From CAZIWX01 sp964543125 (GTDB lineage Bacteria > Fidelibacterota > UBA8477), in assembly GCA_964543125.1 (NCBI GenBank), contig CAZIWX010000035.1, positions 1 to 23,578 on the forward strand: a stretch of DNA of 23,578 bases, read 5' to 3'. The notes beneath the pieces were generated by a model. It was not told where the DNA came from. It did no database searches and worked only from the letters and a program-made list of their open reading frames with translations. Positions 15,784-23,577 of this stretch are shown here, one piece after another (the stretch's first letter is position 1; each line of letters opens with the position of its first letter). Made by a program: the position numbers and the translations under genes.

Positions 15784-16574
15784 GGTGTGGTCTCAATAAG
15801 AGTCAACGGCTTAAAATTATTCGTATTGGAATTCCAGCCATAGGGGAGTTTCCGCGAGGAATCCGATATAATCGTTATATTTGGGTCCGAGATTTGATAT
15901 CGCATCACCTTGCCCGGGCGCAAACTAAGCAAAACCACCTGGTTTTTACCCGGCGAGATAAATATTACCGCTTCCGCGGTTAATCCGGCAAAGCGGCCCG
16001 CATCCGACGGTTTTGGTATGACAGCCAGCCGATTGCCGAACAAATCATAACTTTCCATGGCCTTATCACCCACCAAAACCATTTCGTGGGCAAACGAACA
16101 GATTTGATTAATGGGTGTTGACCGGGCACGCTGGACGTGCTGTTGGGCGCCATCGCGAACAGAAGCAATCTCACTCGAGCCATCATCAAAAACATACCAG
16201 ATATCACCCCACCGGCTTAGGGCAAAAGTGCTTAGGGGCTTTGATATATTTAATTGGGTTAAGGAGATTCGATCCAACTCAACGAGGTGGTCATTATATG
16301 TTATAATTACCTGCCTATCAGGCAGATAGCGATATATGTTCAAGCCGTGTTCTTGAATGATATCCGCACGTCTTATGGCCAATTGTCCCAAAGGCCGACC
16401 TGCTAACGATTGCCAGCCGGTCAGGGTTTTCCAGACGGATAATTGCGAATTCCGAAGGACTAAATAATTTCCGGCCGGCAGTTTCGTGATCTGAACCGGA
16501 GTAACAGGTTGTCCGTAAAGAATGGTTGCGCTGAAAAAAAACGATAGAATGCCGGCCTGTAAAAATGATCTCAT
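15780..16574 (-). CDS. Secreted protein of unknown function, propeller-like
   Basis: This 264-residue protein has an N-terminal signal peptide (RSFLQAGILSFFFSATILYG, probable cleavage before Gln22). The mature part is made of short beta-strands in repeating units of roughly 40 residues, several ending in a Tyr/Trp plus Asp turn (ADIIQEHGLNIYRYL, WGDIWYVFDDGSSEI, YDLFGNRLAVI). This suggests a partial beta-propeller like those of NHL- or PQQ-type proteins, but no family signature is clear. It lacks a lipobox and a membrane anchor, so it is expected in the periplasm or outside. It is the first gene of the outer-membrane run; its TGA overlaps the TTG start of the large barrel by four bases (TTGA). 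It could be a periplasmic partner of that barrel, which is inference. Confidence 0.65.
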   Translation of the reverse strand: MRSFLQAGILSFFFSATILYGQPVTPVQITKLPAGNYLVLRNSQLSVWKTLTGWQSLAGRPLGQLAIRRADIIQEHGLNIYRYLPDRQVIITYNDHLVELDRISLTQLNISKPLSTFALSRWGDIWYVFDDGSSEIASVRDGAQQHVQRARSTPINQICSFAHEMVLVGDKAMESYDLFGNRLAVIPKPSDAGRFAGLTAEAVIFISPGKNQVVLLSLRPGKVMRYQISDPNITIISDSSRKLPYGWNSNTNNFKPLTLIETTP

Positions 16575-16658
16575 GGGATTTTTAATTCTGTAATAGTGAC
16601 GCTGAACCGGGTGGTGCGGTTCCAGATTATTTTATAAGACGCGCTATAAGGTTACAGC

Positions 16659-17231
16659 TCAAGCATTTGAATTAAAATCTGATTCAGAAAAGACAATGGC
16701 TTCGAACCAGTACAGTTTAACACCGGTCTTTTCCCAGGCGTTACCGGCTAATCCGGCTTTGTAACACAGGTTGATCAGAAATTCTTCCCGGTTCCAACTC
16801 CATTCTACCGGGACTTGCGGCAATAACAAGCCACGATGCCAGCCATCTTCGATAATCAACCCGTGACGGCCGATTTCGATTTTCCCAACGTCGGTAACCG
16901 GCTCCGGTATCGTCAACACCGAAATTTCGATGTTAAGCCGCGTTAATTCAGATCCTTTTACCTTAGGGAAACGCGGATCATGAGTTGCAGCCGCAATTGC
17001 CATCTCACCCACTAATACTGGCAGCGGCTGAGTGCTTTCAATCTGGCCGATACAGCCCCTTAGCTCACCATTTTGGGTCAAAGTAACAAAACACCCCGTA
17101 TGGATATTAGCAACCTCATTTAGCTCACCCGGGATATTCGAAGCCCGGGCATCATCCCGGCTTAGGTTTTGGATTAATGTTACCCGGGCATGTTTTAGTA
17201 AAGCGATCTTCTGGGTTTGCGTTAAGTTCAT
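16659..17231 (-). CDS. amrA: AmmeMemoRadiSam system protein A (AMMECR1 domain)
   Basis: This 190-residue protein covers a full AMMECR1 domain. The signature LRGCIG lies at 57-62, inside GCFVTLTQNGELRGCIGQI. It is followed by AAATHDPRFPKV, the IEISVLTIPEPV strand, and LLPQVPVEWSWNREEFL with a closing WEKTGVKLYWFEA. The family occurs with a Memo-like protein and a radical SAM protein in the three-part AmmeMemoRadiSam set; the biochemical role is not firmly established. It lies three bases behind the Memo gene on the same transcript, and the radical SAM partner is not in the window. An 84-bp gap follows, which contains a GAACCG/CGGTTC inverted repeat (16604-16622) without a T tract. Confidence 0.93.
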   Translation of the reverse strand: MNLTQTQKIALLKHARVTLIQNLSRDDARASNIPGELNEVANIHTGCFVTLTQNGELRGCIGQIESTQPLPVLVGEMAIAAATHDPRFPKVKGSELTRLNIEISVLTIPEPVTDVGKIEIGRHGLIIEDGWHRGLLLPQVPVEWSWNREEFLINLCYKAGLAGNAWEKTGVKLYWFEAIVFSESDFNSNA

Positions 17232-17234
17232 GAA

Positions 17235-18071
17235 TTAAACTTGGGTGATGGCGGCCGCTAAATAGCCCACCACTTGATCCCGGCTTCCGGCGGTGTCGCC
17301 TGAGTTGCGTAGATCAAGCTGTTGGACTCTGCGCTGGTGGCCGAGATGTTTGGTTGCTTCCAGGATTGTCAGGATAGGACCAAAGCCGCAGGCTTCGAAG
17401 CGCCCCAGTTGAAGCCCCTCCCACAGACTCACGGCATCCCCCGTAACCAAGGCCCGGGCAAATCTCAGATCCAGCTCTTTAGCCTGGGTGTATTCATGAT
17501 AGTGGGATAGGTCGGAACTGGCAATCAATAGCATATTATGGGAAAGATAAGGCTTTAGCGCGGCTGCCAGGCGTTGGGATGACCTCAATGACTGATCGCC
17601 AATAACCAGCGGCAGAATCTTGAAGGAACCCGGCAAGTAGTGCTGCAAGAACGGTAATTGGACTTCCAGGGCATGTTCCCGGCCATGTCCGAGCTCCGAA
17701 TATTCAATAAAACGATTATCTTCCACCAATTGATGAGCGATGCCATGGTCAATGTCAATTTTACCCAATGGTGTGGTATAACCGGCGCCGGGATAAATAG
17801 TGACGCCCTCAAATCCGTCAAAATGTGACGGTCCGATCAGAATCACGGTGGTGAAGGCTTGATTTTTCAACAGTTGGTAAGCTGTATGGGCGACGGGACC
17901 GGAGTAAATATAGCCCGCATGCGGAACAATCAGCGCTTTTAATATACCAACCCCGGTTGGGTTTGGCCCGTTCCGGGACCATTCCGCTAAAAGCCTGGCA
18001 ATTTGACGCGGCTCGGCGGGATAAAACATTCCGGCAACCCGAGCTGGACGATATTGATGTTGTAACTGCAT
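17235..18071 (-). CDS. amrB: AmmeMemoRadiSam system protein B (Memo family)
   Basis: This 278-residue Memo-like protein is related in fold to class III extradiol dioxygenases. All residues expected for the metal site can be matched by eye: His51 in VPHAGYIYSG, His83 in IGPSHFDGF, Asp187 and His190 in SSDLSHY, and Cys228 in EACGFG. They correspond to the site of human MEMO1 (His49, His81, Asp189, His192, Cys244). EHALEVQLPFLQ (132-143) is a further family block. Human MEMO1 has been linked to copper or iron binding; the bacterial role is unknown. It precedes the AMMECR1 gene by three bases and follows the CPBP protease gene by 43 bases. Confidence 0.95.
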   Translation of the reverse strand: MQLQHQYRPARVAGMFYPAEPRQIARLLAEWSRNGPNPTGVGILKALIVPHAGYIYSGPVAHTAYQLLKNQAFTTVILIGPSHFDGFEGVTIYPGAGYTTPLGKIDIDHGIAHQLVEDNRFIEYSELGHGREHALEVQLPFLQHYLPGSFKILPLVIGDQSLRSSQRLAAALKPYLSHNMLLIASSDLSHYHEYTQAKELDLRFARALVTGDAVSLWEGLQLGRFEACGFGPILTILEATKHLGHQRRVQQLDLRNSGDTAGSRDQVVGYLAAAITQV

Positions 18072-18114
18072 GTAGGAATATACAAATGAATCGCCGGAAG
18101 TGAGAAATATTCAG

Positions 18115-18825
18115 CTACAAATAAAATAGAATAATCAGATTGTAAAATACATGCCCGTAAACCGCCAAGCCGTACCCGCGATTGAGATATAGCAAACCCA
18201 GCAAAAGGCCTCCGGCAAAGCGTTGTATAAAAGCACTCCACTCAAAAACTTCCGTGAAAAGGTGAAAACCCGCAAAAATGGCAGCCGCTCCCATCAACCC
18301 CGCCCATGAGGCTGTTCGCTTATTCCAGCTAAACCCGTGTTTAAAGATCATTCCAATGGCGGAAATCAGGATTACTCGAAAAACCAGCTCCTCGTAAAGC
18401 CCGGCTCCCAAAGCCAAATTAATCTGAGTCAACCCTTGTTGATCCGGTGTTACTCCCAAAGTCAAGCTCGCAATGGATTGCAGAACCACAACCAGCGCGA
18501 AACCCCAGATCAGGCCCTCGACCAACATCATGGGAAAAACGATGGATATCAAGGGCCGGGAGCCTTCGCGATAAATCCCCATGAAAAGCACTAAAGCCAA
18601 GACGATAAAAAATATAAGGGAAAAATAGTGGCCGGGTTCAATCCCCACTTGCTCCAGGATAAATCGCAGAAATGCATCCGCCGCATTACGCAGCTCAAAC
18701 GGCCGGTTGGCAAACAGCCGAACTGTTCCCGCCTCGTAGATGATAAGCAACGGCGAAACCAGGAACAGGCTATAATAGAAGCTGCGTGACTCAGCCAGAT
18801 AGGTTCGCCAGTCAGGGAAGGTCAT
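18115..18825 (-). CDS. CPBP family intramembrane metalloprotease
   Basis: This 236-residue membrane protein has about six to eight hydrophobic segments and the three signatures of the CAAX protease/bacteriocin-processing (Abi) family. These are EELVFR with Glu145, Glu146 and Arg150; FAGFH with Phe184 and His188; and HVFYN with His225 and Asn229. The glutamates and histidines form the metal-dependent active site within the membrane, so the enzyme is predicted active. Substrates of bacterial members are mostly unknown; some act in bacteriocin immunity or protein maturation. Nothing around it suggests a bacteriocin. It lies 26 bp downstream of lepA and 43 bp before the Memo gene, and so is probably co-transcribed with both. 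Confidence 0.9.
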   Translation of the reverse strand: MTFPDWRTYLAESRSFYYSLFLVSPLLIIYEAGTVRLFANRPFELRNAADAFLRFILEQVGIEPGHYFSLIFFIVLALVLFMGIYREGSRPLISIVFPMMLVEGLIWGFALVVVLQSIASLTLGVTPDQQGLTQINLALGAGLYEELVFRVILISAIGMIFKHGFSWNKRTASWAGLMGAAAIFAGFHLFTEVFEWSAFIQRFAGGLLLGLLYLNRGYGLAVYGHVFYNLIILFYL

Positions 18826-18851
18826 GGATTAGAGAGTTTAGTTAAAAATTA

Positions 18852-20651
18852 TTAATCCAGTTTTAAGACCGCCAGGAAAGCCGCCTGGGGAATTGCGACC
18901 GTACCGATCTGTTTCATTCGCTTTTTCCCTTCTTTCTGTTTTTCCAGGAGTTTCCGTTTACGCGATATGTCGCCGCCGTAACATTTTGCAGTTACATTTT
19001 TACGCAACGCTTTTACCGTCTCACGGCTGATGATCCGGGTTCCAATGGCGCCCTGAATCGGCACATCATAAAGTTGACGGGGAATTAGTTCTTTGAGCTT
19101 GGCGCATAATTTTCGCCCATGATCATACGCTTTGTCTTTATGAACGATGAGAGATAACGCATCAATGCGTTCGTTCTGGATCAAAATATCCAGCCGAACC
19201 AGGTCACCCGCCCGGAAACCAACGGGCTCATAGTCAAAGGAGGCATAACCCCGCGAAGTGGATTTGAGTTTGTCGTAAAAATCAAAAATAATTTCACTCA
19301 GCGGCAGTTCACAGTGCAATTGAACCTTGGTTTGATCCATGTAATGGGTGGTTTTGTAAATCCCCCGTTTATCGATAATCAGCTTCATCAGATTCCCGAT
19401 GTATTGGGCGGGTGTAATGATCTCGGCCGAAACATAGGGCTCTTCAATATTTTCGATGTCAACCGCCGCCGGCAAATCACTGGGTTTATCCACGGTGATG
19501 ATTTTACCGCCAGCCTTGAGAGTTACCCTGAATTCCACATTAGGTTGAGTCGTTATCAGACTAAGATTGAATTCCCGTTCGAGGCGCTCCTGAACAATTT
19601 CCATGTGGAGCAATCCCAGGTAACCAATCCGGAAACCAAACCCCAAAGCCGAGGAAGTTTCCGGTTCCCAGGTTAACGCGGCATCATTAAGTTGAAGTTT
19701 CTCAAGGGACAGCCGCAAATCTTCATAATCGTCCGCATCGATGGGAAAAATCCCCGAAAATACCATGGGTTTGACTTCCCGATAGCCCGGCCACGCTTTA
19801 TCGGCCATATTTCGCACCCTGGTGATGGTGTCGCCGACCTTCACATCCGAAATATCCTTAATGCTGCCGATGATATAACCCACATCACCGGCACTCAGGT
19901 TATTAGCGGCCTGGCGATGCAGCCGGAAATGCCCCAATTCCGTGACTTCGTATTCAGCATGGTGGGCAAAAAATTTAATCTTATCACCCACGTTCACGGA
20001 ACCTTCCATGATGCGCACGTATGCAATAGCTCCCCGAAAGGCGTCATACGTGCTGTCGAAAATCAAGGCTTGCAGCGGCCGCTCGGAATCATAATCAGGT
20101 TCCGGCACCTTGGCAATTACCGCTTCCAGGCAATCCACGATGCCGATACCCATTTTGGCCGACGCCAGGATCACCGCATCTTCGGCGCACCCCAGCAAAT
20201 CCACTATTTGAGCTTTGACTTGCTCCGGTTGGGCAGCCGGCATATCAATTTTGTTGATAACCGGAATGATTTCCAGATCATTTTCCAGTGCCAGCAGGGT
20301 GTTGCTCACCGTTTGAGCTTCAATTCCCTGAGTGGCGTCCACCAGTAATAAAGCCCCTTCGCAAGCCGCCAGACTCCGTGAAACTTCGTAAGTGAAATCA
20401 ACATGTCCCGGCGTATCAATTAAATTCAGGATGTAATGCTGGCCGTCATTCCCGGTGTAATTCATCTGAATGGGGTGTGATTTGATGGTAATACCCCGCT
20501 CGCGCTCCAAATCCATGGAGTCCAGGACCTGAGCCTTCATCTCCTGGCTGCCCACCGTATGGGTCAATTCCAGCATCCGATCGGCCAGCGTTGATTTGCC
20601 ATGATCAATGTGGGCGATAATGGAGAAATTACGGATATTTTTATTACGCAT
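18852..20651 (-). CDS. lepA: Elongation factor 4
   Basis: At 599 residues it has exactly the length of E. coli LepA. It is a translational GTPase that acts on stalled or misassembled ribosomes and can promote back-translocation. The N-terminal G domain shows AHIDHGKST (13-21), the RGITIKS switch region, DTPGHVDF and NKIDMPAA. The LepA-specific C-terminus is present (RKRKLLEKQKEGKKRMKQIG, near 572-591). It begins at an ATG only five bases after a good -7 promoter element, so its mRNA may have almost no leader. It is the first gene of the run that includes the CPBP protease and the Memo/AMMECR1 pair. Confidence 0.98.
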   Translation of the reverse strand: MRNKNIRNFSIIAHIDHGKSTLADRMLELTHTVGSQEMKAQVLDSMDLERERGITIKSHPIQMNYTGNDGQHYILNLIDTPGHVDFTYEVSRSLAACEGALLLVDATQGIEAQTVSNTLLALENDLEIIPVINKIDMPAAQPEQVKAQIVDLLGCAEDAVILASAKMGIGIVDCLEAVIAKVPEPDYDSERPLQALIFDSTYDAFRGAIAYVRIMEGSVNVGDKIKFFAHHAEYEVTELGHFRLHRQAANNLSAGDVGYIIGSIKDISDVKVGDTITRVRNMADKAWPGYREVKPMVFSGIFPIDADDYEDLRLSLEKLQLNDAALTWEPETSSALGFGFRIGYLGLLHMEIVQERLEREFNLSLITTQPNVEFRVTLKAGGKIITVDKPSDLPAAVDIENIEEPYVSAEIITPAQYIGNLMKLIIDKRGIYKTTHYMDQTKVQLHCELPLSEIIFDFYDKLKSTSRGYASFDYEPVGFRAGDLVRLDILIQNERIDALSLIVHKDKAYDHGRKLCAKLKELIPRQLYDVPIQGAIGTRIISRETVKALRKNVTAKCYGGDISRKRKLLEKQKEGKKRMKQIGTVAIPQAAFLAVLKLD

Positions 20652-20656
20652 CGGCG

Positions 20657-20685
20657 CAAATATAAACCCAAAGGCAGCGCATCAA
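20657..20685 (-). promoter_or_regulatory. Bacteroidota-type promoter of lepA
   Basis: On the minus strand TTG (complement of 20683-20685) is followed after 18 bases by TATATTTG (complement of 20657-20664), a full match to the Bacteroidota -7 consensus TAnnTTTG. Only CGCCG separates this element from the lepA ATG at 20651, so the transcript would begin at or next to the start codon. No Shine-Dalgarno sequence would then be carried by the mRNA. The alternative is a promoter further upstream, with this match arising by chance. Confidence 0.6.
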
Positions 20686-20983
20686 ACGGGATTGCACCGA
20701 AGGGCTGCATTATTTATTACTCTTTGAAAACCCGCGTCCTGTGAGCATGGTCAGGTGCTCCGCGGTCAGACCGGCTACGGAGAACAAATTGAATGCTGAA
20801 TGTCATTTGAGGAAACATGATTAAAGATGGTTTCTCAAACCTTCATAATTCTACATTCGTTAATCAGTGTTCGCTAACAAGGCGAAAATTTTCAGCCCAA
20901 CCCTGGTCAGGGTAATCATAGTTGACGAAGCTTCCGGCAAAAGAACCAGAATAGATGCGTCAATACATGGTTGGCTACTGAAC
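20686..20983. other. Gene-poor gap with hairpin and possible gene remnant
   Basis: No intact gene was found between the lepA promoter and the TonB receptor stop. Three structures can be seen. TTTGAGGAAAC and GTTTCTCAAA (20806-20839) form a 10-bp stem with one bulged G around an AT-rich loop. ACCCTG-GT-CAGGGT (20900-20913) is a short perfect inverted repeat without a T tract. On the minus strand, 20864-20959 is a protein-like run of 31 codons between stops, in the same frame as the receptor gene. No convincing terminator for the receptor gene is present. Confidence 0.45.
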
Positions 20984-23506
20984 TTAAAAACGGGCTGACA
21001 TAGTCACGAACCAATTACGCGTCGCGGCCGGCCAATAAACATCCACCCGGGTGGCGGGATCGTCAAAATAATTATAGCCAAAAGTTTCGTAAAGTTTATC
21101 AGTAAGATTGTTCACCCAGAATGAGAAAGTGAGCTGATGCCGGGTGAGGAGCGGCAACCGGTATTTCAGACCTGAATTGAATATGGTATATCCGGCAATA
21201 GCAGCATCCTCACGATTCATGAAATCGATATACTGTTTGCCGATTGTTCGTGAACTGAGCCAGACAGCACCCCACTGGAATTGAAATTTGAGCCTGAGAT
21301 TTGCCATAAACGCCGGCGCGCCGGGAATCCGCTTGCCGCTGTAGTCGGCGATACCGCCCCAGCCGCCCCAGCCGAGAGAATCTCCGTGGAAGGATTTAAA
21401 GTAGCTGTCACTCAAGGTTGTGTTGCCGCTCAGCTTGAGCCATTTCAGCGGCTCATAAGTTGCCGCTAATTCGATTCCGCGGTGGATGGTGCCCTTGGCG
21501 TTGGCGTGAAGAATCCGATCCGAACCTGCATTATAACGAAATTCCACCGGGATCAGCTCGTTCCTGAAATCCATCCAGTATAAATTCAGGTTCAGGGTGG
21601 TTGTTGGGTTGTGCCAATCAACACCTAATTCATAATCAATCAGTTTTTCGGGCTTAACCAGAGCCTGGGCGTACTCGGAACCAGATTCTGTTATTACCGT
21701 CGGCGGTGTATCCGGATCGTCATGCTCGAAAATATCACCGGCGGCAGGTTCCCGCTGAGATGTGGCCACACTGGCATAGCTGCCCGTCTGAGGCGTTAAT
21801 TGATAATGAAATCCTGTTTGCCAGTCGAAGAAATCATACTTCAGTTTGAAATCGTGACTCCCATCAAAAGCACCCCTGATACCCTGGTCCATGATATAAC
21901 GATGGCCGTGTAACCGCAGGTTCAGCAGCGTACTTAAGTTATCTTCAACCTGGTATACCGTGTGTTCAAATAGCGTATAACTGCGTTTTTGAGTGTGATC
22001 ATTATAATAATCAAGATCCCGAACCTGTTCAATGCCGGAGGACAATCCCGCATGAACTTGTCCGTAATGGTGAGCCGCATAGTCGCGGTAATCAAATCCG
22101 GTAGCCGTGGTAAGAGCTCCCAGATTAAGCGTGTATTGCGAAATAACACCGAAATAACCATTGTCTAACCATTTTCGCCGAATGATGGCCGCTGAACGGG
22201 TGGAACTGGTATCAACAATATTCTGTAGATTATACAGGCGTAAAAATGCGGGCAGAGCAGCTATTGAACTTTCACCTTTATACTGCTCGTAGTAACCCCT
22301 GCCATCCACATAGTACAGGGTGGTTCCGAGATAGCCGTTCCCCAATTGCCGTAAATGCTTTAATGAAAATATCCACTGCCGGAATACATCCTTATTAGCA
22401 TCGTTGAAACCCCCGTTGTAAAGCGGATCAGCATAAAAGTTGTAGCGCCGGTCAGACCGATTATTCAAATCGTATCCGTAATAAGGAATAACGCCATCCC
22501 AGGCAAAATGGGTTACTTCAGCACCGCTAAAGAGTTCAAACCGGGTGGACGCTGTGGGCTGATTCCATTCCAGCGCCAAATGTCCCGAAAGTTGGTTTGT
22601 CCCGCTCCCCAGCCGATATCCAGCGGATTTCAGCCGGCTCAACCGGCCATAAACACTCATTAAGGACCCGCCGACCCGTGCAGCCCGGCTATAAGACACT
22701 GAGGCTTTTTCACTGGGCAACGACAACCGGGCGCCGGATTGCAAATAATTACCATACCCGAAATTAACCGTTACTCCCGGTGGCAAATCCTGAATCCGAG
22801 TCACCATATTGATCGATCCGCCAAAGGTGGCTGCGCCATAGAGCGCATTTCCAACACCTCTTTGAATCTGAATTTCGCCCGCCGAGGCCAGAATATCACC
22901 GTGATCCACCCAATAGACGGCATGTGCTTCCGGGTCATTGAGGGGAATGCCATTCAGCATGACGCCGATTCGATCCTGTTTGAAACCCCGAATATTAACA
23001 TAGGTATAACCCACGCCGTTTCCGGCATCGGAATAGGCATAAACACCGGGTTGTTCGTTCAGAAACATAGGGACATCCTGATGGTTATAACGGTCACGGA
23101 TTTCCCCGCGATCAACCCGGGAAAATGCAACCGGCGTCTGACCCGCGATGGCGCGATTAGCCGTGATCAGCACTTCCTGCCCGCTGAGGACTTTTGGTTT
23201 CAGGAAATAATCCTGATTCCCACCGCTCACAACGTGAATCGTCCGGGTTTGGTAAGCAATGTGTGTAATTTTCAGATCGGTCGGGAGTTGTTCGATACGC
23301 AAACGGTAATAACCGGCTTCATCGGTTATAGTCCCCCCTTGCGCATCCGCAACCCGAATATTAGCGCCCGGTACGGGTTCATGGCTTGCGCTGGATAAAA
23401 TTTTACCCTTGATCAACACCTGCGCCTGAATCGAACTGAAACCGGCCAGAATGAATATGGACAGAAATATTCGATGAATTTTTAACACTGCCGAATTTGA
23501 CTGCAT
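20984..23506 (-). CDS. TonB-dependent outer-membrane receptor
   Basis: This protein of about 840 residues starts at ATG 23506, with GGGGAG eight bases upstream. The start gives a clean signal peptide (HRIFLSIFILAGFSSIQA, cleavage near 28/29). The frame continues upstream to a TTG at 23548, but that start would place 14 polar residues before the signal. Residues about 30-105 are a carboxypeptidase-regulatory-like domain (GKILSSASHEPVPGANIRV, TDEAGYYRL). A TonB-box-like EVLITANR lies at 111-118. The plug follows to about 236 (NIRGFKQDRIGVMLNGIPLN, IQIQRGVGNALYGAATFGG), then a 22-strand-type barrel ending in Phe. It imports a ligand with TonB-ExbBD energy; iron complexes or cobalamin are typical, but the ligand cannot be told and no transport genes are adjacent. 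Confidence 0.93.
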   Translation of the reverse strand: MQSNSAVLKIHRIFLSIFILAGFSSIQAQVLIKGKILSSASHEPVPGANIRVADAQGGTITDEAGYYRLRIEQLPTDLKITHIAYQTRTIHVVSGGNQDYFLKPKVLSGQEVLITANRAIAGQTPVAFSRVDRGEIRDRYNHQDVPMFLNEQPGVYAYSDAGNGVGYTYVNIRGFKQDRIGVMLNGIPLNDPEAHAVYWVDHGDILASAGEIQIQRGVGNALYGAATFGGSINMVTRIQDLPPGVTVNFGYGNYLQSGARLSLPSEKASVSYSRAARVGGSLMSVYGRLSRLKSAGYRLGSGTNQLSGHLALEWNQPTASTRFELFSGAEVTHFAWDGVIPYYGYDLNNRSDRRYNFYADPLYNGGFNDANKDVFRQWIFSLKHLRQLGNGYLGTTLYYVDGRGYYEQYKGESSIAALPAFLRLYNLQNIVDTSSTRSAAIIRRKWLDNGYFGVISQYTLNLGALTTATGFDYRDYAAHHYGQVHAGLSSGIEQVRDLDYYNDHTQKRSYTLFEHTVYQVEDNLSTLLNLRLHGHRYIMDQGIRGAFDGSHDFKLKYDFFDWQTGFHYQLTPQTGSYASVATSQREPAAGDIFEHDDPDTPPTVITESGSEYAQALVKPEKLIDYELGVDWHNPTTTLNLNLYWMDFRNELIPVEFRYNAGSDRILHANAKGTIHRGIELAATYEPLKWLKLSGNTTLSDSYFKSFHGDSLGWGGWGGIADYSGKRIPGAPAFMANLRLKFQFQWGAVWLSSRTIGKQYIDFMNREDAAIAGYTIFNSGLKYRLPLLTRHQLTFSFWVNNLTDKLYETFGYNYFDDPATRVDVYWPAATRNWFVTMSARF

Positions 23507-23540
23507 GGCACTTACTCCCCGGCTTGGGCGCAAGGCGTCT

Positions 23541-23577
23541 AAAAACAAAAATGCCCCCTGACTAAACCTGGAGGCAT
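23541..23577 (-). terminator. Intrinsic terminator or attenuator in the TonB receptor leader
   Basis: On the minus strand ATGCCTCC pairs with GGGGGCAT (23570-23577 with 23551-23558; one G-T wobble) around an 11-12 nt loop. It is followed by TTTTTGTTTTT, a strong intrinsic terminator shape. Only 34 bases lie between the T tract and the receptor ATG, and no promoter-like element is visible there. It either ends a gene beyond the window or controls read-through into the receptor gene. Confidence 0.65.

Noticed and set aside
16604..16622. GAACCG/CGGTTC hairpin as a terminator for amrA
   Set aside because: There is no T tract on either strand after the stem.
19692..20348. 218-codon plus-strand open frame opposite lepA
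   Set aside because: It is fully antisense to a highly conserved gene, and its sequence has no known domain; long antisense frames arise here from codon bias.
22739..23398. 219-codon plus-strand open frame opposite the TonB receptor
   Set aside because: It mirrors the receptor's plug region and has no signal, domain or ribosome binding site of its own.
23507..23548. TTG start at 23548 for the TonB receptor
   Set aside because: It lies at the T tract of the leader hairpin and would put polar residues before the signal peptide; ATG 23506 has a clear ribosome binding site.
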